The translations under genes were made by a program, and so were the position numbers. Positions 10,189 through 18,961 of a DNA stretch of 64,000 nt are shown here, piece by piece. The DNA comes from Caldilineaceae bacterium (lineage in GTDB: Bacteria > Chloroflexota > Anaerolineae > Caldilineales > Caldilineaceae), in assembly GCA_020634755.1 (NCBI GenBank), contig JACKBC010000029.1, forward strand, positions 20,142 to 84,141, given 5' to 3'. The notes under the pieces were generated by a model. It saw nothing but the letters and a program-made list of their open reading frames with translations, was not told the DNA's origin and did not search any database. Each line of letters starts with the position of its first letter. Positions within the stretch are counted from its first letter, which is position 1.

Positions 10189-10965
10189 TCACTCTTCTTT
10201 GCTGCGCCCAATGTAGACTTCAATCACTTCCGGGTCGCTCTGCACCTGCGCCACGGGACCTTCGGTCAACAGCGAGCCCATGTGCAGCACAGAGACCCGA
10301 TTGGCATAGCTGCGCACAAACTCCATGTCGTGCTCCACCACCAAAATCGAGCAGCGCTGGGCAATAGATTGCAGCAGTTCACCGGTGCGGTTGCGCTCGG
10401 CGCGCGTCATGCCGGCCACCGGTTCATCCAGCAGCAGCAGCTTGGGTTCCTGCACCAGCAACATGCCAATTTCCAACCACTGCTTTTCGCCATGCGCCAG
10501 CGTGCCGGCTCGCGCAGAGGCCCGTTCGGTCAGGCCAGTGAGTTCCAGCGTGGAAGCAATGCGCTCTTCATCCGCAGCCGAAATGGGGGAAAAGAGTTTG
10601 CGCGTGCCGTCGTTGAATCCAACGGCGGCTTCCAGATTTTCATAGACGGTCAAGCTGCCAAAGACGGTGGGCGTTTGAAACTTGCGGCCAATACCTTTCT
10701 GCGCCAGGCGATGCTCGCTGGTGCGCAGCACGTTGACGCCCCCGTTAAAGGTCACCTTGCCGGCTTGGGGCTGCGTCTTGCCGGTCACTACATCCAGCAG
10801 CGTGGTTTTGCCGGCGCCGTTGGGGCCAATCACAAAGCGCAATTCACCCACGTCCATGGCGAAGTTCAAACTATTAAGCGCCTTAAACCCATCAAAGCTG
10901 ACCGTAACATTTTGTACGTCTAAGATTTTGGCGGACGCGCCATTGGCTTGCTGAGCTGAACTCAT
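10189..10965 (-). CDS. urtD: Urea ABC transporter ATP-binding protein UrtD
   Basis: A 258-aa ATPase of the LivG/UrtD branch. Walker A GPNGAGKT is at 47-54, a degenerate signature 'LAHGEKQWLEIG' typical of this branch follows, then Walker B 'LLLLDEPVAGM' and 'VVEHDMEFVRS'. Its ATG overlaps the urtC stop by one base (TAATG at 10965), so it is translationally coupled to the permease. The C-terminus 'VIEVYIGRSKEE' is as expected. Confidence 0.95.
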   Translation of the reverse strand: MSSAQQANGASAKILDVQNVTVSFDGFKALNSLNFAMDVGELRFVIGPNGAGKTTLLDVVTGKTQPQAGKVTFNGGVNVLRTSEHRLAQKGIGRKFQTPTVFGSLTVYENLEAAVGFNDGTRKLFSPISAADEERIASTLELTGLTERASARAGTLAHGEKQWLEIGMLLVQEPKLLLLDEPVAGMTRAERNRTGELLQSIAQRCSILVVEHDMEFVRSYANRVSVLHMGSLLTEGPVAQVQSDPEVIEVYIGRSKEE

Positions 10966-12218
10966 TATGACCCTCCTTTGGCAGTCGCCGTTGTGGAGGA
11001 AGGAGACGATACGGTGGCGGAGGCGGTAGCGGATGTCGCGGTAGAAGTAGATGTAGCGGCGGGTGCGGCAGGCGCAGATAAATTTGAAGCGGAGTGGCCC
11101 AGCGTAATGGGGCGATAGGGTGTCGTGCCATATTCGGTCATATCGCTCATTGGTTCACCTTGTATGCGGATGCGCAGCCAGTTGAATCCCTGCATCAAGC
11201 TGCCCACAATGCCGGCTGGGAAGAGCAGCACCACGGCCACAAAGAGCAGCCCCAAAAAGTATTGCCAGATTTCCGGATATGTCTCGCTAAAGTAGCTGCG
11301 CCCAAAGTTGACCACCAGCGCGCCCACAATGGCGCCAATGAGCGTGCCGCGGCCGCCCAGCGCCACCCAAATGACCATCTCGATCGAAGGCACAACGCCC
11401 ATATTGGCCGGCGAAATAATGCCCACTTGCGGCACAAATAAAACGCCCGCCAGCGCCGCAATTCCTGCCGACAGCGTAAAGACCAATGTTTTGATTAAGA
11501 CCGGGTCGTAGCCCAAAAAGCGCACGCGGGCTTCATCGTCGCGCAGCGCAATCAGCAGCCGCCCAAAGCGCGAGTCCGTTACCCAGCGCGCCAATACATA
11601 TACAAGCGCCAAGCAGATTACGGTGGCCAGATAGAAGCCCGTTTGTACACCAGTGGAGAGCAGCGACTGGCCAAAGAACTTGGCGCTGCCCAGGTTGGTA
11701 ATGCCGTTGGTGCCGCCCGTATATGCTTGCTGGCCCACAAACCAGATGCTGGTCAGCAACGTGAGCGCTTGCGTAATAATAGAGAAATAGACGCCCTGCA
11801 CCCGGCTGCGAAAGATGAAGTAGCCCACTATCGCTGCAATCAGGCTGGGAATCACCAGCGCGGCCACTACCGCAAAGAGCGGATTGCTAAACGGCGCCCA
11901 AAACCACGGCAGCTCGGTCAACCCGCTCCAAAACATAAAATCGGGAATTTTATCGCCAGAGGCCAATAGCTTGAGATACATGGCAAAGCCATATGCGCCC
12001 AGGCTAAAGAAGAGCCCTTGTCCCAGGCTCATCATGCCGCCGTAGCCCCAAATTAGATCCAGCCCCACGGCAATAATGGCAAAGGTGAGGAATTTGCCCA
12101 ATTGCGACAGCCGAAATGGTGATATAAATTGCGGCGCCAACAAGAAAAGAGCCGTTATGATGAGAAATGGCCCCCAACGCATGAGCAGCGCCAGAAATGT
12201 TCTATTTTGGTTCTTCAT
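10965..12218 (-). CDS. urtC: Urea ABC transporter permease UrtC
   Basis: A polytopic LivM-type permease. I start it at 'MKNQNRTFLALLMRW' (ATG ending at 12218, 417 aa); a frame open to 12413 would overlap urtB and adds no family sequence. 'GLDLIWGYGGMMSLGQGLFFSLGAYG' and 'SFSETYPEIWQYFLGLLFVAVV'-like segments place it with UrtC (blocks GLDLIWGYGGMMSLGQG and ETYPEIWQYFLGL). After the last membrane span (about residue 345) comes a long cytosolic tail rich in Ala, Thr and Ser ('AATSTSTATSATASATVSS' region), which is unusual for UrtC and of unknown role. It couples directly into urtD. Confidence 0.93.
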   Translation of the reverse strand: MKNQNRTFLALLMRWGPFLIITALFLLAPQFISPFRLSQLGKFLTFAIIAVGLDLIWGYGGMMSLGQGLFFSLGAYGFAMYLKLLASGDKIPDFMFWSGLTELPWFWAPFSNPLFAVVAALVIPSLIAAIVGYFIFRSRVQGVYFSIITQALTLLTSIWFVGQQAYTGGTNGITNLGSAKFFGQSLLSTGVQTGFYLATVICLALVYVLARWVTDSRFGRLLIALRDDEARVRFLGYDPVLIKTLVFTLSAGIAALAGVLFVPQVGIISPANMGVVPSIEMVIWVALGGRGTLIGAIVGALVVNFGRSYFSETYPEIWQYFLGLLFVAVVLLFPAGIVGSLMQGFNWLRIRIQGEPMSDMTEYGTTPYRPITLGHSASNLSAPAAPAATSTSTATSATASATVSSPSSTTATAKGGS

Positions 12219-12288
12219 GGTACACCGTTGTTCATGGTACGCCTCAAGCGAAAACAAAAATTGAACGCGAATATACGCGGATGCACTC

Positions 12289-12323
12289 AGCACGTCAGCT
12301 ATCAGCTGACCGGCTGACGTGCT
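12289..12323. other. Perfect 11-bp stem-loop between urtB and urtC
   Basis: AGCACGTCAGC (12289-12299) and GCTGACGTGCT (12313-12323) form a perfect stem with a 13-nt loop, inside the 142-bp urtB-urtC gap. No T-run follows, so it is more likely an mRNA-processing or stability element, or a small repeat, than a full terminator. Confidence 0.55.
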
Positions 12324-12360
12324 GACCGGCTGACAAACACTTCTGGCGCTGAACTCAGTT

Positions 12361-13257
12361 TTAACGCGTTTGCAGCGCGGCCAACCCGGATGGTTTCCAC
12401 TGCAAGAAAGCAATAATCGCCAGCAGCACCAGCACCTTGCCCACCGTAGCGGATGTGCCCAACTCTAGCAGCGTGTTGGAAATGCCAATCAACAGCGCGG
12501 CCAGGATGGTGCCCGGCAAGCGGCCAACACCACCCAGCACAACCACCATAAAGGCGTCCACAATGTAAAAGGTGCCCAGCGAAGGGCCAATGGAGCCCAA
12601 CTGGGTAAGCGCCACGCCGGCTACGCCCGCTAGCCCCGTCCCCAGGGCAAAGGTTGATGCATCCACCCAGCGCGAGCGCACCCCCAGACACGAAGCCATC
12701 TCGCGATTCTGCATCACCGCGCGCAGGCGGCGACCGTTGGCGCTGCGATACAGATAAAAATAGACCGCACCAATAATCACCGCCACCAACACAATAATAA
12801 AAATGCGCTTGTAGGGCAGCAACAGTTGGGCGCCAAAGTCAAAGCCACCTTGCAGCCAAATGGGGCTGCTAACATTCACATTGGGGGCGCCAAAGATACT
12901 GCGCGCGGCCTGTTGCAGCACCAACCCTGCGCCCCAGGTAGCCAGCAGCGTATCCAGCGGACGCCCGTATAAAAAGCGGATCATGGTCACTTCCATGAGC
13001 GCGCCCAGCAGGGCGGCCACCAAAAACGCCGCCGGAATCGCCAGCACAAACCAGACGCCGGCCTCTACGCCGCCCAATGAGTGGGCAAAGGCTTCTTGAA
13101 AAACATAGGCCGTATACGCGCCAATCATAATGAATTCGCCGTGAGCCATATTAATGACGCCCATGAGCCCAAAGGCAAAGGCCAATCCCAATGAGACCAT
13201 CAGCAAAATTGACCCCAGGCTGAGCCCGTTAAAGGTTTGTAGAATAATTGCGTCCAT
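12361..13257 (-). CDS. urtB: Urea ABC transporter permease UrtB
   Basis: A 298-aa LivH-type permease with about eight hydrophobic segments. 'MDAIILQTFNGLSLGSILLM' and 'GLMGVINMAHGEFIMIGAY' are the classical N-terminal blocks; 'ATWGAGLVLQQAARSIFGAPNV' and 'NREMASCLGV' fit UrtB specifically. Lengths vary in the family because some UrtB carry a long N-terminal domain; this is the short form. It follows urtA after a 254-bp gap containing a long stem-loop. Confidence 0.94.
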   Translation of the reverse strand: MDAIILQTFNGLSLGSILLMVSLGLAFAFGLMGVINMAHGEFIMIGAYTAYVFQEAFAHSLGGVEAGVWFVLAIPAAFLVAALLGALMEVTMIRFLYGRPLDTLLATWGAGLVLQQAARSIFGAPNVNVSSPIWLQGGFDFGAQLLLPYKRIFIIVLVAVIIGAVYFYLYRSANGRRLRAVMQNREMASCLGVRSRWVDASTFALGTGLAGVAGVALTQLGSIGPSLGTFYIVDAFMVVVLGGVGRLPGTILAALLIGISNTLLELGTSATVGKVLVLLAIIAFLQWKPSGLAALQTR

Positions 13258-13405
13258 AGGTTATGTTTGATAATTTTGTGGAATGGGGAACAAGACGACC
13301 GGATGACAAGGTGAAGGGATGACAGGATGACCCGATTCATCCCTTCCCTTGTCGAATTAAATAGACATAACTCGAGTTTTCAGACAAACTAACTTCTGCT
13401 ACAAT

Positions 13406-13492
13406 AAGAGACAGGTGCCTTCGGACTGTTTGTGTTCTCACCCGCAAGGGTGTTGCCCGGAACTACAATCAATTCGGATGCACCTATCTCTT
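13406..13492 (-). other. Long stem-loop just downstream of urtA
   Basis: AAGAGACAGGTGC (13406-13418) and GCACCTATCTCTT (13480-13492) pair at 12 of 13 positions, enclosing an inner hairpin (CACCCGCAAGGGTG at about 13439-13452). It lies directly after the urtA stop in the 254-bp urtA-urtB gap. Such structures after the first gene of an ABC operon often protect or partly terminate the message so that the binding protein is made in excess. That role is inferred here. Confidence 0.5.
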
Positions 13493-13511
13493 TTGCGAGA
13501 ATGCCGCCAGC

Positions 13512-14843
13512 CTACTGGCTAGCGCCCTCGGCCAGACCTTCGGCCCAATCGATGCCCTTGAGCCACGGATTTGGCTTCACGGGACCATCGCTGGCCCACA
13601 CTTCCGTAATCAAGCCATCATCGGTGATCTGACCAATGCGCACAGTTTTATACATGTGCTGCGTTTCGCCATCAACCTTAATGGGACCACCCGGCGCCGC
13701 GATTTCAATGTCATTCTCTTTGGCGGCGGCCCGCACGGCGTCTACATCAAAGCTGCCGGCGGCTTCCACCAGCGCCTTCCAAACATAAACGCCAAAGTAG
13801 CCCGCCTCAATGGGATCCGCCGTGACGCGATCTTCGCCATATGCCGCTTTGTAGGCGGCCACAAACGCTTTGTTCTCAGGCGTATCGGTGGTCTGATAGT
13901 AGTTCCAAGAGACGTAGTGACCGGCAATGTTTTCAGCGCCAATGCCGCGCACCTCTTCTTCGGCCACGCTCACAGAGATGACGGGGAGCGTTTCGGCGGT
14001 AAACCCGGCGTCCTTAAACTGCTTGAAGAAGGCCACGTTGCTGTCGCCATTCAGCGTGTTGAAAATGGCGTCTGGTTTCGCTTCCTCAATCTTGGAAATG
14101 ATTGTGCTGAACTCGGTGCCACCCAGCGGCACATATTCTTCACCAGCCAGCGTAATGCCCAAATGCTCAAGCTGTGCCTTGATGATCAAGTTGGCCGTGC
14201 GCGGGAAGACATAATCGGAACCCAGCAGGTAAATGCTCTTGGCGCCCAGTTCATTGACCAGGAAATCGACGCCGGGAATAATCTGCTGTGTTGGCTCGGC
14301 GCCCGTGTAGAAAATATTGGGCGAGGTTTCCAACCCTTCATATTGCACGGGGTAGAAAAGCAGACCATTCAGCTCTTCGAAAACGGGCAAAACGGCTTTG
14401 CGGCTGGCGCTGGTCCAGCAGCCAAAGACCACGGCCACCTGATCCTGCTGGATCAGCTTGCGCGCTTTTTCGGCAAAGGTGGGCCAGTCGCTAGCGCCAT
14501 CCTCGATCACCGGCTCCAACATCTTGCCCAAGATGCCACCCGCCGCATTGATTTCGTCAATGGCCAGCAGCGTGGCGTCTTTCACCGAAACTTCGCTAAT
14601 CGACATGGTGCCACTGAGCGAATGCAGCACGCCGACTTTGATGGTGTCGCCTTCCGGTGCATCGGCGGCGGGCGCTGCTGCCTCTTCGGCGGCGGGCGCT
14701 TCTGTGGCTTCGGCAGCTGGCGCCGCGGGGGCCGCACAACCGGCCAGAATGGACAAAAGCAGCAGCAGTGCAACCAAGCTGTGCAAAGAGCCAATCCGCC
14801 AAAGCTTGCCCCAACCGCGGGCGATTCTAAACTTTTGAGCCAT
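13512..14843 (-). CDS. urtA: Urea ABC transporter substrate-binding lipoprotein UrtA
   Basis: A 443-aa periplasmic-type binding protein of the FmdD/UrtA family. The start 'MAQKFRIARGWG' (ATG ending at 14843) follows AAAGGAGA; the frame open to 14981 is not used. A signal peptide ends in lipobox 'LSILAGC', followed by an Ala/Pro/Glu-rich linker that tethers the domain to the membrane. 'IKVGVLHSLSGTMSISE', 'INAAGGILGK', 'FGCWTSASRKAVLP', 'NGLLFYPVQYEG' and 'YYQTTDTPENKAF' match UrtA urea-binding proteins. It is the first gene of the minus-strand cluster, with a 596-bp upstream gap. Confidence 0.96.
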   Translation of the reverse strand: MAQKFRIARGWGKLWRIGSLHSLVALLLLLSILAGCAAPAAPAAEATEAPAAEEAAAPAADAPEGDTIKVGVLHSLSGTMSISEVSVKDATLLAIDEINAAGGILGKMLEPVIEDGASDWPTFAEKARKLIQQDQVAVVFGCWTSASRKAVLPVFEELNGLLFYPVQYEGLETSPNIFYTGAEPTQQIIPGVDFLVNELGAKSIYLLGSDYVFPRTANLIIKAQLEHLGITLAGEEYVPLGGTEFSTIISKIEEAKPDAIFNTLNGDSNVAFFKQFKDAGFTAETLPVISVSVAEEEVRGIGAENIAGHYVSWNYYQTTDTPENKAFVAAYKAAYGEDRVTADPIEAGYFGVYVWKALVEAAGSFDVDAVRAAAKENDIEIAAPGGPIKVDGETQHMYKTVRIGQITDDGLITEVWASDGPVKPNPWLKGIDWAEGLAEGASQ

Positions 14844-14979
14844 ATACTTTGTCTCCTTTGAAATTGATCTATTCGTTTGGTGGAAAATTAGAGGGAATGG
14901 TGGAAATATTGCGTCGCCATGCTCACGATTGCCCCATTCACATTTTACCGGCATAGAATTCACCGAGTCGTGTGAACGC

Positions 14980-15021
14980 ATAATAGAGCGTATTGTTGAA
15001 GAGCGCGATCATTTTATGATC
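14980..15021 (-). promoter_or_regulatory. Candidate promoter/operator region upstream of urtA
   Basis: On the minus strand a TATTAT -10-like box (14980-14985) lies 137 bp before the urtA ATG. About 22 bp further upstream is a perfect palindrome, GATCAT-TTT-ATGATC (15007-15021), a possible binding site for a nitrogen or urea regulator. No good -35 box is visible, so the promoter is tentative. The rest of the 14844-15439 gap between the divergent urtA and the kinase-like gene shows no other gene. Confidence 0.3.
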
Positions 15022-15439
15022 AACGGCGCAGCACTATGGTAATCGATCCAGCGGCAAAAAGCTCTAGGCAAAAGCCATAATGTATGGACAACTTGTTTGT
15101 GCAAAAAGCACATAAAGCGTTGTGGCATGCCCTTGAATTTGCTGGCGCTGGCTCTTTTTAGGGGAAACCCGAAGATTTTATCGGCGGTTTGCACATGGGT
15201 GGCTCATGGCTATTTGGTGATCCAGCCACCACCAATATGTTACGGCGCTATGGCGCAAAGCGGCTGCTATGTCACAAAGTGAGTGCATTATCGCATTTGA
15301 TAACGCGACTTACGCCGCGCCCGCGGAGCGCCAAGCGTGAACTGGGTTGTATTCGATACACTTTTAGTCAAGGCTTGCGTACGTTCTGTTGGAAATAGCG
15401 TATGACCGAAACCGCCGCAATATAAAGGAGATAGAGGTT

Positions 15440-16363
15440 ATGTCTAATTTGCTGCTGACCACCAAATGTATAGAGTGTTCTCCCCGCGGTTTTCTCGAGT
15501 CTGTGGGGAATATATTTGCCATTTTTGATGCCCAAACCCAAGATTCGGGCAACATCTCTTATGGGGTAGAAGTGGAGCATGCGCGTTACTGTGTGTCTGC
15601 CCGTAAATGCTCTGCGCCAAACCGTTCTGCCCGTAACGGTACGGGCTCCACAACCGAATTTACGGATAGGTTCTTTGTCAAAACGGCTGGCAACCCAGAC
15701 GACCCGGCGCCCTTTCTGCCCCATTCTGCACGCGTGGCGCTTCTGCGTAATGGTGTGCAACTTGCACAAAGTATTCAGCATGCCGCCCTGCCGCGCCTGT
15801 ACCATGCCATTGAATCACCCCATGGGCCGCTGCTCGTCTATGATTGGGTTGAAGGAGAACTGTTGCACGCCCGCCGCGCTCAGCGTGCCGATGCGCAATC
15901 GGCTTATCAGCGTTTTCGCCATTTGCCGGTGGCGCAAATTGGGCGCGCCCTGGAGCAGATTTTCGAGGTGCATTGGGCGTTGGCGGCCAAGAACTGGATT
16001 GCAGTCGATTTTTACGACGGCAGCCTCATCTATGATTTTGCGCAACATGAATTGCACCTGGTTGATCTGGACAACTATCACCAAGGGCCGTTTGTCAATT
16101 CAATGGGGCGTATGTTTGGCTCGTCGCGCTTTATGGCGCCCGAGGAATTTGCGCGCGGTGCGCTGATTGATCAGCGCACTAATGTCTTTACAATGGGGCG
16201 CACCATGGCGCTGTTTTTAGGGGATGGCACGCTGGCGCGACACGCATTTCGCGGCGACGATGCCCTGTATGCGGTGATGCTGCGCGCCTGCCGCAAAGAG
16301 CCGGTGCAGCGATTTTCATCCATGGCGGAGTTTTATGAGGAGTGGCGCAAAGCCAGAGGCTGA
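15440..16363 (+). CDS. Protein kinase-like (APH/Ser-Thr kinase fold) protein
   Basis: A 307-aa protein starting at 15440 after an AAGGAG ribosome site ('MSNLLLTTKCIEC'). The fold is suggested by 'FFVKTAG' (K81 as the ATP-anchoring lysine), a hinge-like 'GPLLVYDWVEGELL' (130-142), a catalytic-loop-like 'NWIAVDFYDGSLIYD' (D190), 'LHLVDLDNY' in place of DFG, and 'SSRFMAPEEF', an APE-type motif at 233-235. The canonical HRD is absent, which favours a small-molecule phosphotransferase or an atypical kinase. An N-terminal segment (10-70) has several Cys and no recognised family. It is divergent from urtA, and its substrate is unknown. Confidence 0.75.
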   Translation: MSNLLLTTKCIECSPRGFLESVGNIFAIFDAQTQDSGNISYGVEVEHARYCVSARKCSAPNRSARNGTGSTTEFTDRFFVKTAGNPDDPAPFLPHSARVALLRNGVQLAQSIQHAALPRLYHAIESPHGPLLVYDWVEGELLHARRAQRADAQSAYQRFRHLPVAQIGRALEQIFEVHWALAAKNWIAVDFYDGSLIYDFAQHELHLVDLDNYHQGPFVNSMGRMFGSSRFMAPEEFARGALIDQRTNVFTMGRTMALFLGDGTLARHAFRGDDALYAVMLRACRKEPVQRFSSMAEFYEEWRKARG

Positions 16364-16401
16364 GCTTGGCAAAACGGGCATAAACCAGTTTTGGCAAGCT
16401 C
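16362..16401. terminator. Stem-loop between convergent genes
   Basis: GAGCTTGGCAAAAC (16362-16375) pairs with GTTTTGGCAAGCTC (16388-16401) at 13 of 14 positions. It begins inside the stop codon of the kinase-like gene and lies between it and the convergent hydrolase gene, so it could end transcription from the plus side; no strong T-run follows. Confidence 0.5.
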
Positions 16402-16431
16402 AAGCTTCTGAACTCTCAGGCAATTATTGGT

Positions 16432-16512
16432 ACACCGCAACGGTGTTGGCGAGAGAGGCGTCGGCCTCGATTGTGGAATCCGACGCTATCTCTTGCCGTT
16501 GCCATCTACTAA
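16432..16512 (+). repeat. Dispersed repeat family 2, copy A
   Basis: An element of about 80 bp beginning 'CACCGCAACGGTGTTGGCGA', with 'CCTCGATTG' and 'GAATCCGA' inside, and ending near 'TTGCCGTTGCCATCTACTAA'. CGCAACGG and CCGTTGC form inverted ends. Other copies are at 17775, 57760, 57847 and 59436, with a partial one at 57259. It abuts the stop codon of the hydrolase gene. Confidence 0.85.
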
Positions 16513-17433
16513 TTATGAGCGCAGATATGTGTTCAGCCACTGCAATACGCGTGGCCAGGCATCTTCCGCGGCGGCCGGTGTGTAGTTGTCACGCGTATCG
16601 TTGAAGAAAGCGTGCGGCGCGCCATCGTAAATAATAATTTGGTTGGGAATACCCGCCGCTTGCAGCCCTTCCTCCATTTTCTTGACTGCGTCCGCCGGAA
16701 TGCCCTGATCGGCGCCGCCGTAGAGGCCCAACACGGGGGCGGTCACTTTGCCGGCATCTTCGGCTGAAAGCGGGCTGCCATAAAACGGAATGGCCACGGC
16801 CAGCGATTCGTTGACCAGCGCAGTTTGCAGGACGAGCCCGCCGCCCATGCAGAAGCCCATAATGCCCACTTTGTCGCCAGAGACGTAATCTTGATCCAGC
16901 AAGTAGGCAATGGCCTGGCCGATTTCGCGCACCGCCGCCGGCATATCCAATTCCATAACCAGCTTGCGCGCCTCGTCGGGCTCGGTGGCCACCTGGCCGT
17001 GATAGAGGTCGGGCGCCAGCGTCACATAGCCCTCGTGGGCCAAACGATTGGCCACATCCATAATGTGGTCATTAAGCCCCCACCACTCTTGAACCACAAC
17101 CACAGCCGGCGCCGGCTCATCCCCTTCCGGCCGCGCCAGATAGCCCATGAGCGTACCGTTGTCCACGTCCGGGTAGTCGACCATCCCCGTCATCAGCCCT
17201 GCTGCGCTCATGGCGGCGGCGCCGCTGCCTTCACCTTCCCCGCCCGATTCCGATTTAGTGACCGGCGGTATGGTTTGGCCCGGCTGTAGCGGTTGACAGG
17301 CGGCCAGCACCATGTTGGCGGCGGCGGCGCTGCCCAAAACGGCCGTCATGCGCTTGAGAAAATCGCGCCGACCCAGTTGACCAACTTGAAAAGAGCGGAC
17401 CAATTCCATAGCGTAAATGCGATTACTCTTCAT
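16513..17433 (-). CDS. Dienelactone hydrolase family protein with Tat-type/lipobox leader
   Basis: A 306-aa exported alpha/beta hydrolase. An AAGGAG site precedes the ATG ending at 17433. The leader has a twin-arginine motif 'GRRDFLKR' (21-28), a hydrophobic stretch and lipobox 'VLAAC' (C46), so it is probably a Tat-exported lipoprotein. The catalytic Cys-Asp-His triad of dienelactone hydrolases is present: C195 ('GFCMGGG'), D242 ('GGADQG') and H274 ('APHAFFND'), with E116 in 'QEWWGL'. Dienelactone hydrolase opens chloroaromatic lactones, but many family members have other ester substrates, so the natural substrate is open. It appears to be a single-gene transcript. Confidence 0.9.
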   Translation of the reverse strand: MKSNRIYAMELVRSFQVGQLGRRDFLKRMTAVLGSAAAANMVLAACQPLQPGQTIPPVTKSESGGEGEGSGAAAMSAAGLMTGMVDYPDVDNGTLMGYLARPEGDEPAPAVVVVQEWWGLNDHIMDVANRLAHEGYVTLAPDLYHGQVATEPDEARKLVMELDMPAAVREIGQAIAYLLDQDYVSGDKVGIMGFCMGGGLVLQTALVNESLAVAIPFYGSPLSAEDAGKVTAPVLGLYGGADQGIPADAVKKMEEGLQAAGIPNQIIIYDGAPHAFFNDTRDNYTPAAAEDAWPRVLQWLNTYLRS

Positions 17434-17677
17434 GGGGTCTCCTTTTGAAATGTTTCAATTTTCCTGCACAATACGACATAGCTCGACGAGATAGCTCGAC
17501 GACATAGCTTAGTTCTGCCGCGAGTAAAGCGGATATGCGGCCTTGCCGCTTGGGTACTTTCGCGTAAAAGCCTCAGCAAGCGAAGGCTGCGCGCTGGGCA
17601 ACCCGGTGGCGCTGCGTAAGGCGTGTCAAAAAAAACAGCGCAGCCTTATTTACAAGTGCAAAGGTGCGCTGTTTGTG

Positions 17678-17751
17678 TACCCCAGGTAGGATTCGAACCC
17701 ACGACCCTCTGATCCGAAGTCAGATGCTCTAATCCACTGAGCTACTGGGGC
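17678..17751 (-). tRNA. tRNA-Arg (anticodon TCG)
   Basis: A 74-nt cloverleaf on the minus strand. Acceptor GCCCCAG pairs with CTGGGGT (G-U at the first pair), the D-stem is GCTC/GAGC, anticodon stem TCTGA/TCAGA closes the loop CTTCGGA (anticodon TCG), and the T-arm is GTGGG-TTCGAAT-CCTAC. The discriminator is A and the 3' CCA is not encoded. It stands alone, 24 bp downstream of a family-2 repeat copy when read in its own direction. The rest of 17434-18176 outside the repeat and the pcs promoter holds only short AT-rich direct repeats near 17477-17510. Confidence 0.95.
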
Positions 17752-17774
17752 AAACTCTATCTGTTGCCTATTTG

Positions 17775-17857
17775 GTACACCGCAACGGTGTTGGCGATAC
17801 AGGCATCGACCTCGATTGATGAATCCAGCCAGCCGTTTGCCATTGCGATCTACTAAT
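17775..17857 (+). repeat. Dispersed repeat family 2, copy B
   Basis: It starts 'TTTGGTACACCGCAACGGTG' and ends near 'CATTGCGATCTACTAA'. It shares the 5' flank 'TTGGTACACCGCAACGG' with copy A, suggesting the repeat unit begins slightly further left in these two copies. It lies upstream of tRNA-Arg. Confidence 0.85.
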
Positions 17858-18057
17858 ATTGGCCACAGTATAACACACTGGTTGCGCTTTGGGCAAGCAC
17901 CAATCGACCCATCAATAGACCACTGTGCAGCGCCATGGCCAGAAGGCAATTGGTGCGCTCGCCTTGCCCTTGTTAGAGGCAGCTTTTACACCCACTTTTT
18001 ATATCTGCAGTTGGGCTACAACCCCTGCCAAAAGATGACATAATGTTGTGTAATATG

Positions 18058-18086
18058 TTGTGCAATTCACTAAATCATTCTACAAT
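18058..18086 (+). promoter_or_regulatory. Sigma-70-like promoter for the phosphatidylcholine-synthase-like gene
   Basis: TTGTGC (18058-18063) and TACAAT (18081-18086) are separated by 17 bp. The predicted start of transcription is near 18092, giving a leader of about 85 nt before the ATG at 18177. Confidence 0.5.
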
Positions 18087-18176
18087 GTTGATACGCTCAG
18101 AGAGGGGAATTTGGATTTCGAGCTGGCAATATAGCTGATTCATGTAGCGGATTTTGATGTAGAGGCAGCGGTATAG

Positions 18177-18914
18177 ATGGACAATTTACTTGCAGCAACC
18201 GACGAGCAATGGTCTCCCTCCAAACGCAATAAGCTGTTTGCTTGGGGCACCCATTTTTTTACAGCCAGCGGCGCCATATGGGGCTTTCTGGCCATTCTGG
18301 CTATTACGCACCAACAATGGCTGGCGGCCTTTGTGTGGATGGCGGCGGCCACGTTTGTGGATTCGTTTGATGGCTTGCTGGCGCGGCGGGCGCGCGTCAA
18401 AGAAGTGGTGCCGCAATTTGATGGCGCCCTGCTGGACAACATGATCGACTATTTGAATTATGTGATTATTCCCGCCTTTTTCATCTACAAGGCGGATTTT
18501 TTGCCGCCTCGCTTTGCGCTCTTTGGCGTATGTTGCATTATGATCTCATCGGCCTATCAATTTTGTCAGGATGATGCCAAAACAGACGATCACTATTTCA
18601 AGGGCTTCCCCTCATATTGGAACATTTTGGCCTTCTATCTGCTCTTTCTGGGGCTGTCACCGTGGGTCAACTGGATTATCACCGTGGGTCTGGCCATTTT
18701 GGTCTTTGTACCCATCAAATATGTCTATCCTTCGCGCACCGAGCAATTTCAGAGGGTCACCATGATCATGTCGCTGCTGTGGGGGATAATTTGCATTACA
18801 ATGCTCGCCCAATATCCCAACGAGGATAAGCGGCTGGTCTGGCTCTCGCTGATTTTTGCCGTCTACTACATTGCCATTAGCCTGCACGCCACTTTTACGC
18901 GGCGCGAGAGTTGA
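18177..18914 (+). CDS. CDP-alcohol phosphatidyltransferase, phosphatidylcholine synthase-like
   Basis: A 245-aa integral membrane enzyme with about seven hydrophobic segments. The CDP-alcohol phosphotransferase motif is visible in 'DSFDGLLARRARVK' followed by 'FDGALLDNMIDY', which supplies the metal-binding aspartates. The sequence up to the 'DDHYFKGFPSYWNI' block matches bacterial phosphatidylcholine synthases (Pcs, EC 2.7.8.24), which join CDP-diacylglycerol and choline. Pcs is the best call, but phosphatidylserine synthase-like relatives cannot be ruled out. The ribosome site is weak. It is followed by a hairpin and then trxB. Confidence 0.82.
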   Translation: MDNLLAATDEQWSPSKRNKLFAWGTHFFTASGAIWGFLAILAITHQQWLAAFVWMAAATFVDSFDGLLARRARVKEVVPQFDGALLDNMIDYLNYVIIPAFFIYKADFLPPRFALFGVCCIMISSAYQFCQDDAKTDDHYFKGFPSYWNILAFYLLFLGLSPWVNWIITVGLAILVFVPIKYVYPSRTEQFQRVTMIMSLLWGIICITMLAQYPNEDKRLVWLSLIFAVYYIAISLHATFTRRES

Positions 18915-18961
18915 TGTAGGGCGGGCATCCCTACCTACATAAATGGGCATGAGCTGTACGA

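Noticed and set aside
12219..12413. N-terminal extension of UrtC
   Set aside because: The extra 65 codons overlap urtB and a hairpin and do not resemble any UrtC N-terminus.
13656..14861. 401-codon open frame on the plus strand opposite urtA
   Set aside because: It is the antisense shadow of urtA, with no ribosome site and an unnatural composition (long runs of His, Gly, Arg).
14844..15439. Riboswitch or small gene between urtA and the kinase-like gene
   Set aside because: No conserved riboswitch core or good open frame with a ribosome site; only a short palindrome and a weak -10 box stand out.
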